Positions 17,842 to 25,247 of a stretch of DNA of 64,000 nt are shown here, piece after piece. Origin of the DNA: Pirellula staleyi DSM 6068 (GTDB taxonomy: Bacteria; Planctomycetota; Planctomycetia; Pirellulales; Pirellulaceae); the NCBI GenBank assembly GCA_945875845.1, contig CAMCMB010000007.1, forward strand, positions 78,807-142,806. The letters are read 5' to 3'. Under the pieces are notes generated by a model. The model had not been told where the DNA came from and did not search any database. It saw only the letters and a program-made list of their open reading frames with translations. The stretch's first letter is position 1. Every line of letters begins with the position of its first letter. Made by a program: the position numbers and the translations under genes.

Positions 17842-17937
17842 TCATGAACGCTCAGTTTCGAGCAACCCTCGCACATCGATCTTGCCGGTGACGGCGGCGA
17901 AGATCAGGGCGGTCGGGCGTTCTTGCAAAAGTTCCAT
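17842..17937 (-). pseudogene. hsdS: HsdS C-terminal remnant
   Basis: A 31-codon stretch reads MELLQERPTALIFAAVTGKI followed by DVRGLLETERS and a stop. This is the characteristic end of type I specificity subunits (the family reads [20 protein letters not shown]). The rest of HsdS is absent: the next bases upstream are the stop region of the pRiA4b-like gene. It shows that an hsdS gene once lay upstream of hsdR. Confidence 0.82.
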
Positions 17938-17945
17938 GTGCAGCG

Positions 17946-18371
17946 TTATTCATCGTCGTCGTCGGAGGGATACTGAACAGGCTTTGTTCCCGATTCACTT
18001 TCCACTCGCGGATAGGTAACTCCAGGCAAGGCTTGCTGGGGGCTTTTTCGAGTCTTCGATATTTTGAAGACCCATTCGTCTCCCCAATCAAACAGGTAGA
18101 ACAAAGATTGCTTTTCGGGCAGAGGAAACATATCCTTTACGGTTTTCGTATCGATGGACTCGTCGTCGTCGTGAAAATACTCACGAGTCCGGCTACGGTC
18201 GGTACGGGACAAGAAGAAGCTGAAAGAGTGATCGTTCTCAAAGCCAACAGCCATTTGAATTGCATCGTGAAGCTCTGCTAGCGTCGATGCTTCGTCCAAC
18301 TCGATGTTGGCGGTCCAGTCATCCTCGCAGTATCTGCCACGCACGAGAGTTACTTTCATTGTCGCAATCAT
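17946..18371 (-). CDS. Plasmid pRiA4b ORF-3-like protein
   Basis: The product is 141 residues; the second in-frame ATG at 18359 gives MKVTLVRGRYCEDD and may be the true start. The motifs LAELHDAIQMAVGFENDHSF, FFLSRTDRS and the segment YLFDWGDEWVFKISKTR are typical of the pRiA4b ORF-3 domain, followed by an acidic tail ending PSDDDDE. The molecular function of this domain is not established, and it is common in mobile and accessory regions. The gene is intact, although it sits between hsdR and hsdS scraps. Confidence 0.75.
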   Translation of the reverse strand: MIATMKVTLVRGRYCEDDWTANIELDEASTLAELHDAIQMAVGFENDHSFSFFLSRTDRSRTREYFHDDDESIDTKTVKDMFPLPEKQSLFYLFDWGDEWVFKISKTRKSPQQALPGVTYPRVESESGTKPVQYPSDDDDE

Positions 18372-18375
18372 AGTA

Positions 18376-18645
18376 GGTCAAGTGTCCCCAGTTGGTTGAT
18401 CGAGTCCCGCAAACGGCTAATGATCACTTCACCAGCGTTAACGCCATGACTTTTGGTGGCAGCCTCCCAAGCGTCCGGTTGCGATTCTTTGAGCCCGGCA
18501 ATGACGTCGTCAGGAAACAGCGCCCGAGCCCGATTGTATCGGCTAGCATCGCCATCGGCATAAAGTCAACCGTGGTTTGCAAGATGATCGCAGAAGTCGT
18601 TTTCGGAGTTGATTTCCGTGTGGATGGTCATTTGGGAAGTTCAGG
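18376..18645 (-). pseudogene. hsdR: Second hsdR N-terminal fragment
   Basis: This stretch closely matches 16826-17097, the N-terminal 80 or so codons of the hsdR pseudogene, including the start codon (18631 here, 17083 there) and some sequence before it. It contains small changes, including an in-frame stop where tcaaccgtgg replaces ccaaccgtgg. The match ends abruptly at the pRiA4b-like gene. It is either a duplication made during decay or the trace of a second, related type I system. Confidence 0.85.
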
Positions 18646-18917
18646 CTTTAGCGGGCAGTATTTTTTTTAATTCCATTTGAATCCATCAAATAACCGTCAA
18701 ATAAGGTTTTCCGCCATAAATTCATTGCAGGAAACGACTTGCGATTCTTCTTTCGGAAACAACACTCTGTTGTATCGCATTCTATCAAATAGGTTTTTGT
18801 TGGTTTGTGAATCGTCTGTGCGCCACAAACAGGTTTGTGAGTGGCAAAGAGCGAAAAACGAGTCACAAATAGCTTGGTGCCATTCGCTTCGCATTTAGCC
18901 GACAACCCAGATTTGAT

Positions 18918-19065
18918 TGGCATCTCCCCAGGTTTGCCATAGTAAGCTACCCTGGTTTGACGGCGAGCTCCCCAGTTTTTTTATCGAACTTGGTGGATTT
19001 GCCATCGAGCTTAGTGGATTTGCCATCGAGCTCCCTAGATTTGCTGTCGAGCTCCCTAGGCGCCA
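18918..19065. repeat. Degenerate 21-bp repeat array
   Basis: Units such as TTTGCCATCGAGCTTAGTGG and TTTGCTGTCGAGCTCCCTAG recur with a 21-base period, becoming less regular towards 18918. They share the core AGCTCCCTAGxTTTGC with the 22-bp array at 17132-17241. A 21-base period keeps frame; on the plus strand it reads DLPSSLVDLPSSSLDLLSS, a heptad-like repeat that may be the tail of a lost gene. The rest of the 18646-19366 gap, including an open frame at 18648-18923, shows nothing I can identify. Confidence 0.65.
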
Positions 19066-19366
19066 CGCAGGAGATCGGCAACGGACCAAATGAAGGACGA
19101 AAGGTTGGGTTGATTCATCGAGATTCCAGGCAAGTGGCAGGGGCACGGATGCCCAGTATACTTGATTCCTGAAACTTGCAGATGTGCCTGAATAATCCAT
19201 CGAGGGGATCGTGTTCAGCGCAACGAAGCGGCTTGCAAGCGAAGCGTCCCTACTGCCATCCAGAACTGTCGCTGGGGCTTCTCGAACAAGGGATTAAGTT
19301 CCGGCTAATCGCCAAGTCGATCTTCCCATTCGCTCGATTTCGAGCCTTCACAGGCCCGCTCGAAAG

Positions 19367-19756
19367 TTAATATCCCGCTAGTTTTCTGGCTTGTCTCTCA
19401 AAGTCGTTGTCCAAATAAGCATCCTTGCCGTGAAGCCAATGCCACAAGCTATTGATCGCGTACGCTGGCAAAAACAAAGGTCCCCACCACACGTATTGGC
19501 GCACATGGATCCACTCATGCTCAAACGTCTCGTCGAATCGCTTTCGGTCGATGGCTAATATCGCATGCCCAAACGTCATCGCGGCCGCGCCTCCCTGTAT
19601 GGGTACTCGACTCAATATTCTTTGGATTCCAGGGCCGTAGATCCCAATCGTACCGCGTCGAAAAACAACCGTTCGTTCTCCAAGGAACGGCAAAAACCCA
19701 ATTGCGCTGCCGATTAAGGTGCACGGCAGCGGCCACAAATAAATAAGGAATCGCAT
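19367..19756 (-). CDS. Small membrane protein with HEXXH motif
   Basis: The start at 19756 overlaps the stop of the OleC-like gene as TAATG, indicating translational coupling; it gives MRFLIYLWPLPCTLIGSAIG, a membrane helix. The 129-residue product then shows RGTIGIYGPGIQRILSRVP, and FEHEWIHVRQYVWWGPLFLP with a perfect HEXXH (HEWIH) followed by aromatic and hydrophobic residues that could enter the membrane. The end is DNDFERQARKLAGY; the Glu/Asp there could be a third metal ligand. HEXXH suggests a zinc-dependent hydrolase or peptidase, but the protein is very short for a peptidase. Proteins of this kind are usually annotated as uncharacterised. Coupling to an OleC-like ligase hints at a shared lipid-related role. 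Confidence 0.65.
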   Translation of the reverse strand: MRFLIYLWPLPCTLIGSAIGFLPFLGERTVVFRRGTIGIYGPGIQRILSRVPIQGGAAAMTFGHAILAIDRKRFDETFEHEWIHVRQYVWWGPLFLPAYAINSLWHWLHGKDAYLDNDFERQARKLAGY

Positions 19757-21420
19757 TATCGTGAATAGCGTTGATTGGCCCACACCGTCAGTTTCTCGCG
19801 GAAAATTTTGGAGTTATGCCGAATATCGGTTGGAAGCTTTTTGGGATAAACGACGATGCGATCGATGTTCTGACCTCGCGGATTCGCGGCGAGTAACTTG
19901 AGCACTTCCTCCACCAGTTGCTTGTGACTGCACGTTACCTTGTTCAAGCGGCGAGGCCAAGGCTCAACGATCACCATGGGTGTTTGGTCCGTTCGCGGGC
20001 CAAAACCAATCAAGGCAGACCGATACACGGCTGGGTGCGTGTTGACGATCGCCTCGATCGATTCGGTGTGCAAGATACCCGAAGCCGTGATCAAGCGATG
20101 GGTCTTGCGACCGCAAAACCAAAACCGGTCTTGTTCATCCAAATAACCGACATCTCCCATGCGATGCCAAACAACATCTCCCTCTTGAACCTTGTGAATG
20201 GCATTTTGGTCGCATCGCGTCACATACTCGCGAGAAACGACAGATCCACTCACTATCAGTTCGCCAATCGAACCCGTTGGCAAAACGTTCGCTTCCTGCA
20301 ACTGAGAGATGGGATGCTCTGAGATTTCAATCACTCGCCACTGGATACCCGAAAAGCGATTCCCGACACAAGTTCCCGCGCCCTGTGATGTTGCGAGTGA
20401 GGTCTCGTGGAGAACCGTTCGCGACTCAATCGAAGCGATCGGCAATGCCTCGGTTGCTCCGTAAGGTGTGTGCATGCAACCGTCGGGATGCATGGAATCC
20501 CGCATTTGTTTGAGAACCCTCGGAGGTACGGGAGCACCGGCCGAAAGTACCAATCGCAAAGATGGAACCTTTCGTCCCGATTCTTGACAAAAGCTACCCA
20601 CCTTGGTCCAAAGCGCGGGCGATCCGAACGATTGATTGATTTGCCACTGATCGATGGCATCGAGCAACCGAACAGGATCTACGTCGGCTGGTCGAATGGG
20701 ATTCATGTCGGGCAAAACCGTTGTTGTTCCCATGACTGCGTTAAACAGTCCAAACAATGGGAAGCAACTTAAGTCGATACCGCCTGGTTGGATCCTGTAG
20801 TGTTCGGCCACTTGATCGATTTGAGCGTTGAACGTGCGATGCGTGTAGAGCACTCCCTTGGGTGGTCCCGTGCTGCCGGTCGTGAAAATGATGGCAGCTG
20901 GATCATCCAACTCGGTTTTGGGGAGGCGGAATTCGCTGGGAGACATTTTTTCAAGCTGAACCAACGTGGGCGAAGGCATGCCGATCCATCTGCGTCCGGC
21001 CGTAACATTGAGCTTTGCGTTCGGGAACTTGGATGCAGAGCACTTCAAAATCGCATGTGCCAATGGGATTGCAATGAACCCATCGGGTTGAGTTGCAGCT
21101 AGGCAGTCAATCAGATTTTTGCGACCCATGCCTGGATCGATCAGGACGAGCGTGGCTCCGGACTTGAGAACGGCGAAGACCAACGCTATGAAGTCCTCAC
21201 CGAACCTTACTAGCAATCCAATGCGTTTACCTGGTCCGATACCCATGCTTTGCAAGCCGGCTGCGATCGAAGAGGAACGTCGATCTAAATCCCCCATAGA
21301 AATCGTCTCGTACGAACGATGGTCGCGTTGCCGATGCGAGCCAAGCGGGGTTGCAATCGCACAGCGATCCGGAGCCAAAGTCGCTTGACTCGTCAGTCTT
21401 GCTCCAACGTTTGCGCTCAT
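19756..21420 (-). CDS. AMP-dependent ligase of the OleC (beta-lactone synthetase) type
   Basis: The 554-residue product is an ANL-superfamily adenylating enzyme: AMP-binding motif AIIFTTGSTGPPKGVLYTHR near residue 180, YGATEALP near 340, and GDVGYLDEQDRFWFCGRK near 430. The C-terminal subdomain ends LPTDIRHNSKIFREKLTVWA, close to the terminus of OleC and related fatty-acyl ligases. OleC converts beta-hydroxy acids to beta-lactones in olefin biosynthesis, and ole genes are known from some planctomycetes. No oleA, oleB or oleD is in the window, so a general fatty-acid-CoA ligase role remains possible. The next gene is a coupled membrane HEXXH protein. Confidence 0.8.
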   Translation of the reverse strand: MSANVGARLTSQATLAPDRCAIATPLGSHRQRDHRSYETISMGDLDRRSSSIAAGLQSMGIGPGKRIGLLVRFGEDFIALVFAVLKSGATLVLIDPGMGRKNLIDCLAATQPDGFIAIPLAHAILKCSASKFPNAKLNVTAGRRWIGMPSPTLVQLEKMSPSEFRLPKTELDDPAAIIFTTGSTGPPKGVLYTHRTFNAQIDQVAEHYRIQPGGIDLSCFPLFGLFNAVMGTTTVLPDMNPIRPADVDPVRLLDAIDQWQINQSFGSPALWTKVGSFCQESGRKVPSLRLVLSAGAPVPPRVLKQMRDSMHPDGCMHTPYGATEALPIASIESRTVLHETSLATSQGAGTCVGNRFSGIQWRVIEISEHPISQLQEANVLPTGSIGELIVSGSVVSREYVTRCDQNAIHKVQEGDVVWHRMGDVGYLDEQDRFWFCGRKTHRLITASGILHTESIEAIVNTHPAVYRSALIGFGPRTDQTPMVIVEPWPRRLNKVTCSHKQLVEEVLKLLAANPRGQNIDRIVVYPKKLPTDIRHNSKIFREKLTVWANQRYSR

Positions 21421-21459
21421 ATTTATCTGGTGATCCGGCTCGAGTTTTTGCTTGTTTTT

Positions 21460-22134
21460 TTACTTAATCTGAATCGAGATTTCTTGCATGTCGAGGGGAC
21501 GCAGTGTTTCTTTGTCGAAAGCAATCGACAGCGAGGTCTCCTTAAACTTAGGTGGCCCAAAGCCTCGTTTTGGATTTTGCGAAAAACCATAGAGCTCCGT
21601 CGGAATACCAAAGGAGTTCTTATCCAATTTCGAATTTTCGTTCTCGTCGTGATAGGCACTGATGGAGATGTTGAATTCGAGCGAGTCAGTGTCTAGGCGT
21701 TGCGCAAGGGGTAAATCGAGATTCACATTCCACTCTGCTTGGGAATCGATGATTTCTAGCGAGGCTTTTGCCAAAGCATGTTCTGGGTCGTTGAAATGAA
21801 CAGCACTGCCGTACAACGCGACTCGGCAGGCGCCTGTATCCTTTTTGAATCCAGTAATGCGAACTCGCATTGCGAGCGAGCAACTGTCGACACGTTTGGA
21901 CTCCGCCTCGCGCTCCGATGGCGACTCCACTGGGAGGCTTGCGGGGTCTGCATTTTGAACAGTCGATGCCGTCGAAGGATTCGACGGCATGTTGCGAGGC
22001 GAATCGCATCCGAGCGGTTGCATGAGCCAAAAGAGCACGATCGCGAAATGGGCAATCGATTTGGGTAGAGATGAGGTTGCGAAAGGAGTGGATGGGGACT
22101 GAGGGGTTCGCTCGCTACACATGAACAAAAACAT
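21460..22134 (-). CDS. DUF2141 domain lipoprotein
   Basis: The product of up to 224 residues has a hydrophobic leader ending LFWLMQPLGCDS, a good lipobox, so it is likely lipidated at that Cys. A low-complexity Ser/Pro linker follows, then DUF2141 from about residue 85: MRVRITGFKKDTGACRVALY, ISAYHDENENSKLDKNSFGI, PTELYGFSQN and FGPPKFKETSLSI. DUF2141 proteins are secreted or periplasmic and uncharacterised. The ATG abuts the stop of the BatA-like gene (TGAATG), so the two are translated together. Confidence 0.8.
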   Translation of the reverse strand: MFLFMCSERTPQSPSTPFATSSLPKSIAHFAIVLFWLMQPLGCDSPRNMPSNPSTASTVQNADPASLPVESPSEREAESKRVDSCSLAMRVRITGFKKDTGACRVALYGSAVHFNDPEHALAKASLEIIDSQAEWNVNLDLPLAQRLDTDSLEFNISISAYHDENENSKLDKNSFGIPTELYGFSQNPKRGFGPPKFKETSLSIAFDKETLRPLDMQEISIQIK

Positions 22135-24147
22135 TCAAATAAAGACACGGCGATTAAAGACGATCCATTCGACAACCAGCAAAGCTAAACCCAGCAGTAG
22201 AATCCATCGCCATATTTCTTGGCGGGCCTGAACCAAGGCGCCTGAGGCAGCAACCTTTTCAAAACCCATTTTTACGGAGTCTGCTACCGCCAAATTGCTC
22301 TCCCTGGTTGAAAACAAATTGACGCAAAACGTCTCGACGGGTCGCTCGAATCCCTCTGCAAAAACTTGGTACGTTCCCGGAACATCGGTTCCTGTAAAGT
22401 TGTAGCGACTCTCGTCGCCTCGCTTCAGTTCTGTCTTCTCACCATTCGGTGCAATCACCTGAAAGTTTTGGAATCGGTTCGAAAGCAGCAAACCTATTGG
22501 CCAGCCAGGTTGGACTGTCGGCGCCGAAGATTCCGTGATGCCACCCCCCAAGTACTCGACAGCAGAATAGACAAAGACAGGGAAGCTCCGTTTGATACCC
22601 CAGTCGGTGTTGATCGAGGAACCCTCGCTGGTAGCTTGCACGATCGAAAAGCCCAAAACGGCATCCTGAAAGGGTCCGCGAGGTGCAACGCTCAAAATCG
22701 GGCCAATGTCCGCTGACATCAAGACAACGCCGGATTCAGGTGGAGTCACCGTCCTGGCTTCCACAATACTGACCGCTCCCATTTCCAAATATTGCGTGAT
22801 CGTGTTCGACCTGTTGACGTCAAGCACCACCACGGGTCCTTCCAGTTGGCCGAATCGCCATTGATTTTTGTCGGTTGCATCTCCAGGACTGGTAGCTGGG
22901 GCAGCAGGAAACGGAGGGATACTGCCGATGAACATCGTATTGCTGGCTGGCATTTCCTTGGGTGTGCATTGATCAAATAGGATCAGATCGAAAGTGGCGT
23001 CTGCCGTCGCGGTTAGGTATGCGGGAGCCGTCATGAACGAGGGCGGTTCGATACGGACGGTTGCGACCAGTTGAACGCGAGGCGTTTGCAGGGCTGTTTC
23101 CAGAGCGTTGTTGCCTGGCGTGATGAGCAGTACATTGATGGGTCGTGCCGGGCGTATGGCTGCGTATGCGGTATTGTCAACGGCAAGGCTATCTGGGTAG
23201 TCGAGCTGAAGTTTGAGTTGACCTTGCTCCACCTCGCTCAATTCAAACAAAAGCCCCGATTCTTGTCCCGCCGCAATGCTTCCCGTGGAGGCGTCCAGAA
23301 GTTGTCCATCCAGTTCGAGCGACGCGCTAAACTCCACCGTTTCGTCGCTGCTGTTCACGATGCGAGCAAAGGCCTCCAGTTGTCCGTTTTTATCGTCATT
23401 GCGTTGAACGGCGAAACTGACGATGCCAAGGTTGGCAGCCTTGGGTTCGCCAATGGGTAGATACTCGAGCTTCAGTTTGCCCAGGTCAAAATCACCTAGG
23501 TCGCCAAAGGCCCCGTCGCTGAGCAAGTAGACGGTCGCCGGAATGGCTTCCGCGACCATGATATCGTTCAAATTATCAAAGCTAGAGCGGCCCGGGTTGG
23601 CGAGTCCAGCGGCCGCCCTCAATGCTTCGCCGACATCGGTCGCATGGGACGTTGGCTCAATGGAGTTGACCGCGCTGAGCAATCGGTTGCGATCGTTGGT
23701 AAAACCTTGTCGAACATCCGCTCGATCGGAAAACGCAATGACCATTCCGACATCATCGCCCTGCGTGTCCGAGAGAAGCTCTTTCACTTTTTTCTTGGCC
23801 ATTTCAAGTCGGGAGGGTTGGACATCCGTCGCTTGCATACTTGCCGAATTGTCGATGATGTAGATGCGTCGTTCACCGACACGGTTTTGGCCGCTCCAAC
23901 CTGGTCGCAAGCAAGCCAAAGCAATGAGCGCCAGGAACAGCAATTGCAAATAGAGAAGCAAGTTTTTTCGAAGGCGTTGCCAAAGACTATTGACGTGAAT
24001 GTCTTCCATCGCCATCTTCCAAAGAAGCGTGCTGGGAACTGCGAGTTCGCGGCGTTTCAGCTTGAGAAAGTAAAGGCTTAGAACGGCAGGTGGAATGGCC
24101 ATCATGAGCAGCCATTGCATAGGGCTCAACGCGCTGATCCAATTCAT
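22135..24147 (-). CDS. BatA/VWA-domain membrane protein
   Basis: The 670-residue product starts with the BatA-type N-terminus: SPMQWLLMMAIPPAVLSLYF, LKRRELAVPSTLLWK, and a second helix LLLYLQLLFLALIALACLRP. A von Willebrand A domain follows from about residue 92, with the MIDAS motif DNSASM and AFSDRADVRQGFT. Middle regions are beta-rich, and a last helix WILLLGLALLVVEWIVFNRR anchors the C-terminus. Its start overlaps the end of the DUF58 gene by four bases. Bat-type operons (MoxR, DUF58, VWA proteins) are linked to envelope integrity and metal-dependent chaperone activity; the exact role here is inferred. Confidence 0.85.
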   Translation of the reverse strand: MNWISALSPMQWLLMMAIPPAVLSLYFLKLKRRELAVPSTLLWKMAMEDIHVNSLWQRLRKNLLLYLQLLFLALIALACLRPGWSGQNRVGERRIYIIDNSASMQATDVQPSRLEMAKKKVKELLSDTQGDDVGMVIAFSDRADVRQGFTNDRNRLLSAVNSIEPTSHATDVGEALRAAAGLANPGRSSFDNLNDIMVAEAIPATVYLLSDGAFGDLGDFDLGKLKLEYLPIGEPKAANLGIVSFAVQRNDDKNGQLEAFARIVNSSDETVEFSASLELDGQLLDASTGSIAAGQESGLLFELSEVEQGQLKLQLDYPDSLAVDNTAYAAIRPARPINVLLITPGNNALETALQTPRVQLVATVRIEPPSFMTAPAYLTATADATFDLILFDQCTPKEMPASNTMFIGSIPPFPAAPATSPGDATDKNQWRFGQLEGPVVVLDVNRSNTITQYLEMGAVSIVEARTVTPPESGVVLMSADIGPILSVAPRGPFQDAVLGFSIVQATSEGSSINTDWGIKRSFPVFVYSAVEYLGGGITESSAPTVQPGWPIGLLLSNRFQNFQVIAPNGEKTELKRGDESRYNFTGTDVPGTYQVFAEGFERPVETFCVNLFSTRESNLAVADSVKMGFEKVAASGALVQARQEIWRWILLLGLALLVVEWIVFNRRVFI

Positions 24148-25055
24148 CGCACAAGCCCTCGACTACGCAAATACTCGTTGACCAAGATGTCCGCGGCTTG
24201 ATCGCTCCTGGCTGGAACGTAGGCGATGGCTCGCTTGTTGCAAAACGTTTTCGCGGTCTCGATGAAGCCAGCTAACGTTTGTTGGTACCGATTCAATAGG
24301 GATGCAGAGATAGATACTTCGCGGCGATCACCGTCTTCACAGTCCACCAGTTTCAAATCGCCTTGAACGGACGGAGAGAGCTCTTCGGGGCTGAGCAGAT
24401 GAATCAAGAAAACATCCATTTCGCGGGCGACCAGCATACGCATAGCGGATTCATATCCGGACTTGTTCATTAAATCGGATATGACAACAACAATTCCTTT
24501 TCCGGTGTTCTTTAAACAGAATCGCTTGATCGATTCCTCCATGGTCGGCGACTGTTCAGCGCATGGCAGCGCCTCAAGGTGGCTTAGAAGTCGGTATGCG
24601 GAGGATTTTCCTCGCATGACTACCGGACTGCCGGAAGTCGCAAAACTGGAAACGGAGACGCGATCGCCACGGCAAAGACCAATGTAGGCAAGACTGGCGG
24701 CGATTTGCTTGGCCACAAACAACTTGGTCGGGTCGCCGAAATCCATCGAAGCGGAATCGTCGATGATCGTAAAAAAATGGAGGTCTTCTTCCTCGAGAAA
24801 GATCTTCAGATAGAGTCGATCCATCCGAGCGAACAGGTTCCAATCGATGAAACGCAAATCGTCGCCGGACACATAATTGCGAAAGTCAGCAAACTCAACG
24901 CTCTGCCCTTTTCGCTTGCTGCGTCGCTCCCCCTTCATGCGGCCGCGAAAGATCTTGCGGCTCACCAATTCCATGCGTTCCAACTTGCTCATCATCTCGC
25001 CCGTGAGGAGCTTAGAGGAGAGCTTGGCGGATCTGGTCAGGGAACTTTCAGCCAT
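24144..25055 (-). CDS. DUF58 domain protein
   Basis: The start at 25055 gives MAESSLTRSAKLSSKLLTGE; an upstream ATG at 25106 is possible. The DUF58 signature is clear: RRSKRKGQSVEFADFRNYVS, GDDLRFIDWNLFARMDRLYL, then a VWA-like fold with IIDDSASMDFGDPTK. No membrane helix is seen, so the protein is probably cytoplasmic. In most genomes DUF58 is preceded by a MoxR-type AAA ATPase; none is found here, and the gene upstream is the divergent clpB. It is translationally coupled to the BatA-like gene. Confidence 0.88.
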   Translation of the reverse strand: MAESSLTRSAKLSSKLLTGEMMSKLERMELVSRKIFRGRMKGERRSKRKGQSVEFADFRNYVSGDDLRFIDWNLFARMDRLYLKIFLEEEDLHFFTIIDDSASMDFGDPTKLFVAKQIAASLAYIGLCRGDRVSVSSFATSGSPVVMRGKSSAYRLLSHLEALPCAEQSPTMEESIKRFCLKNTGKGIVVVISDLMNKSGYESAMRMLVAREMDVFLIHLLSPEELSPSVQGDLKLVDCEDGDRREVSISASLLNRYQQTLAGFIETAKTFCNKRAIAYVPARSDQAADILVNEYLRSRGLVR

Positions 25056-25247
25056 GGAGTGCACAAAGGTTAAGGTTTTTGGAAGCTTCGGACACAATTC
25101 TAGCAAAAAATGACCCAGTTCGCACTATCCAACATGTGCCTACACGTCGCGCACTGCGTTAAACGGCCATGGCTAGGCGTTTGGCGCACCATTTGCAACC
25201 TTCTGTTTTTCCGTTTTTCAACTGCCAATTCGACCCTGGAGATACCG

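Noticed and set aside
18648..18923. A 91-codon minus-strand frame
   Set aside because: It has no recognisable motif and lies in a decayed region; support is too weak.
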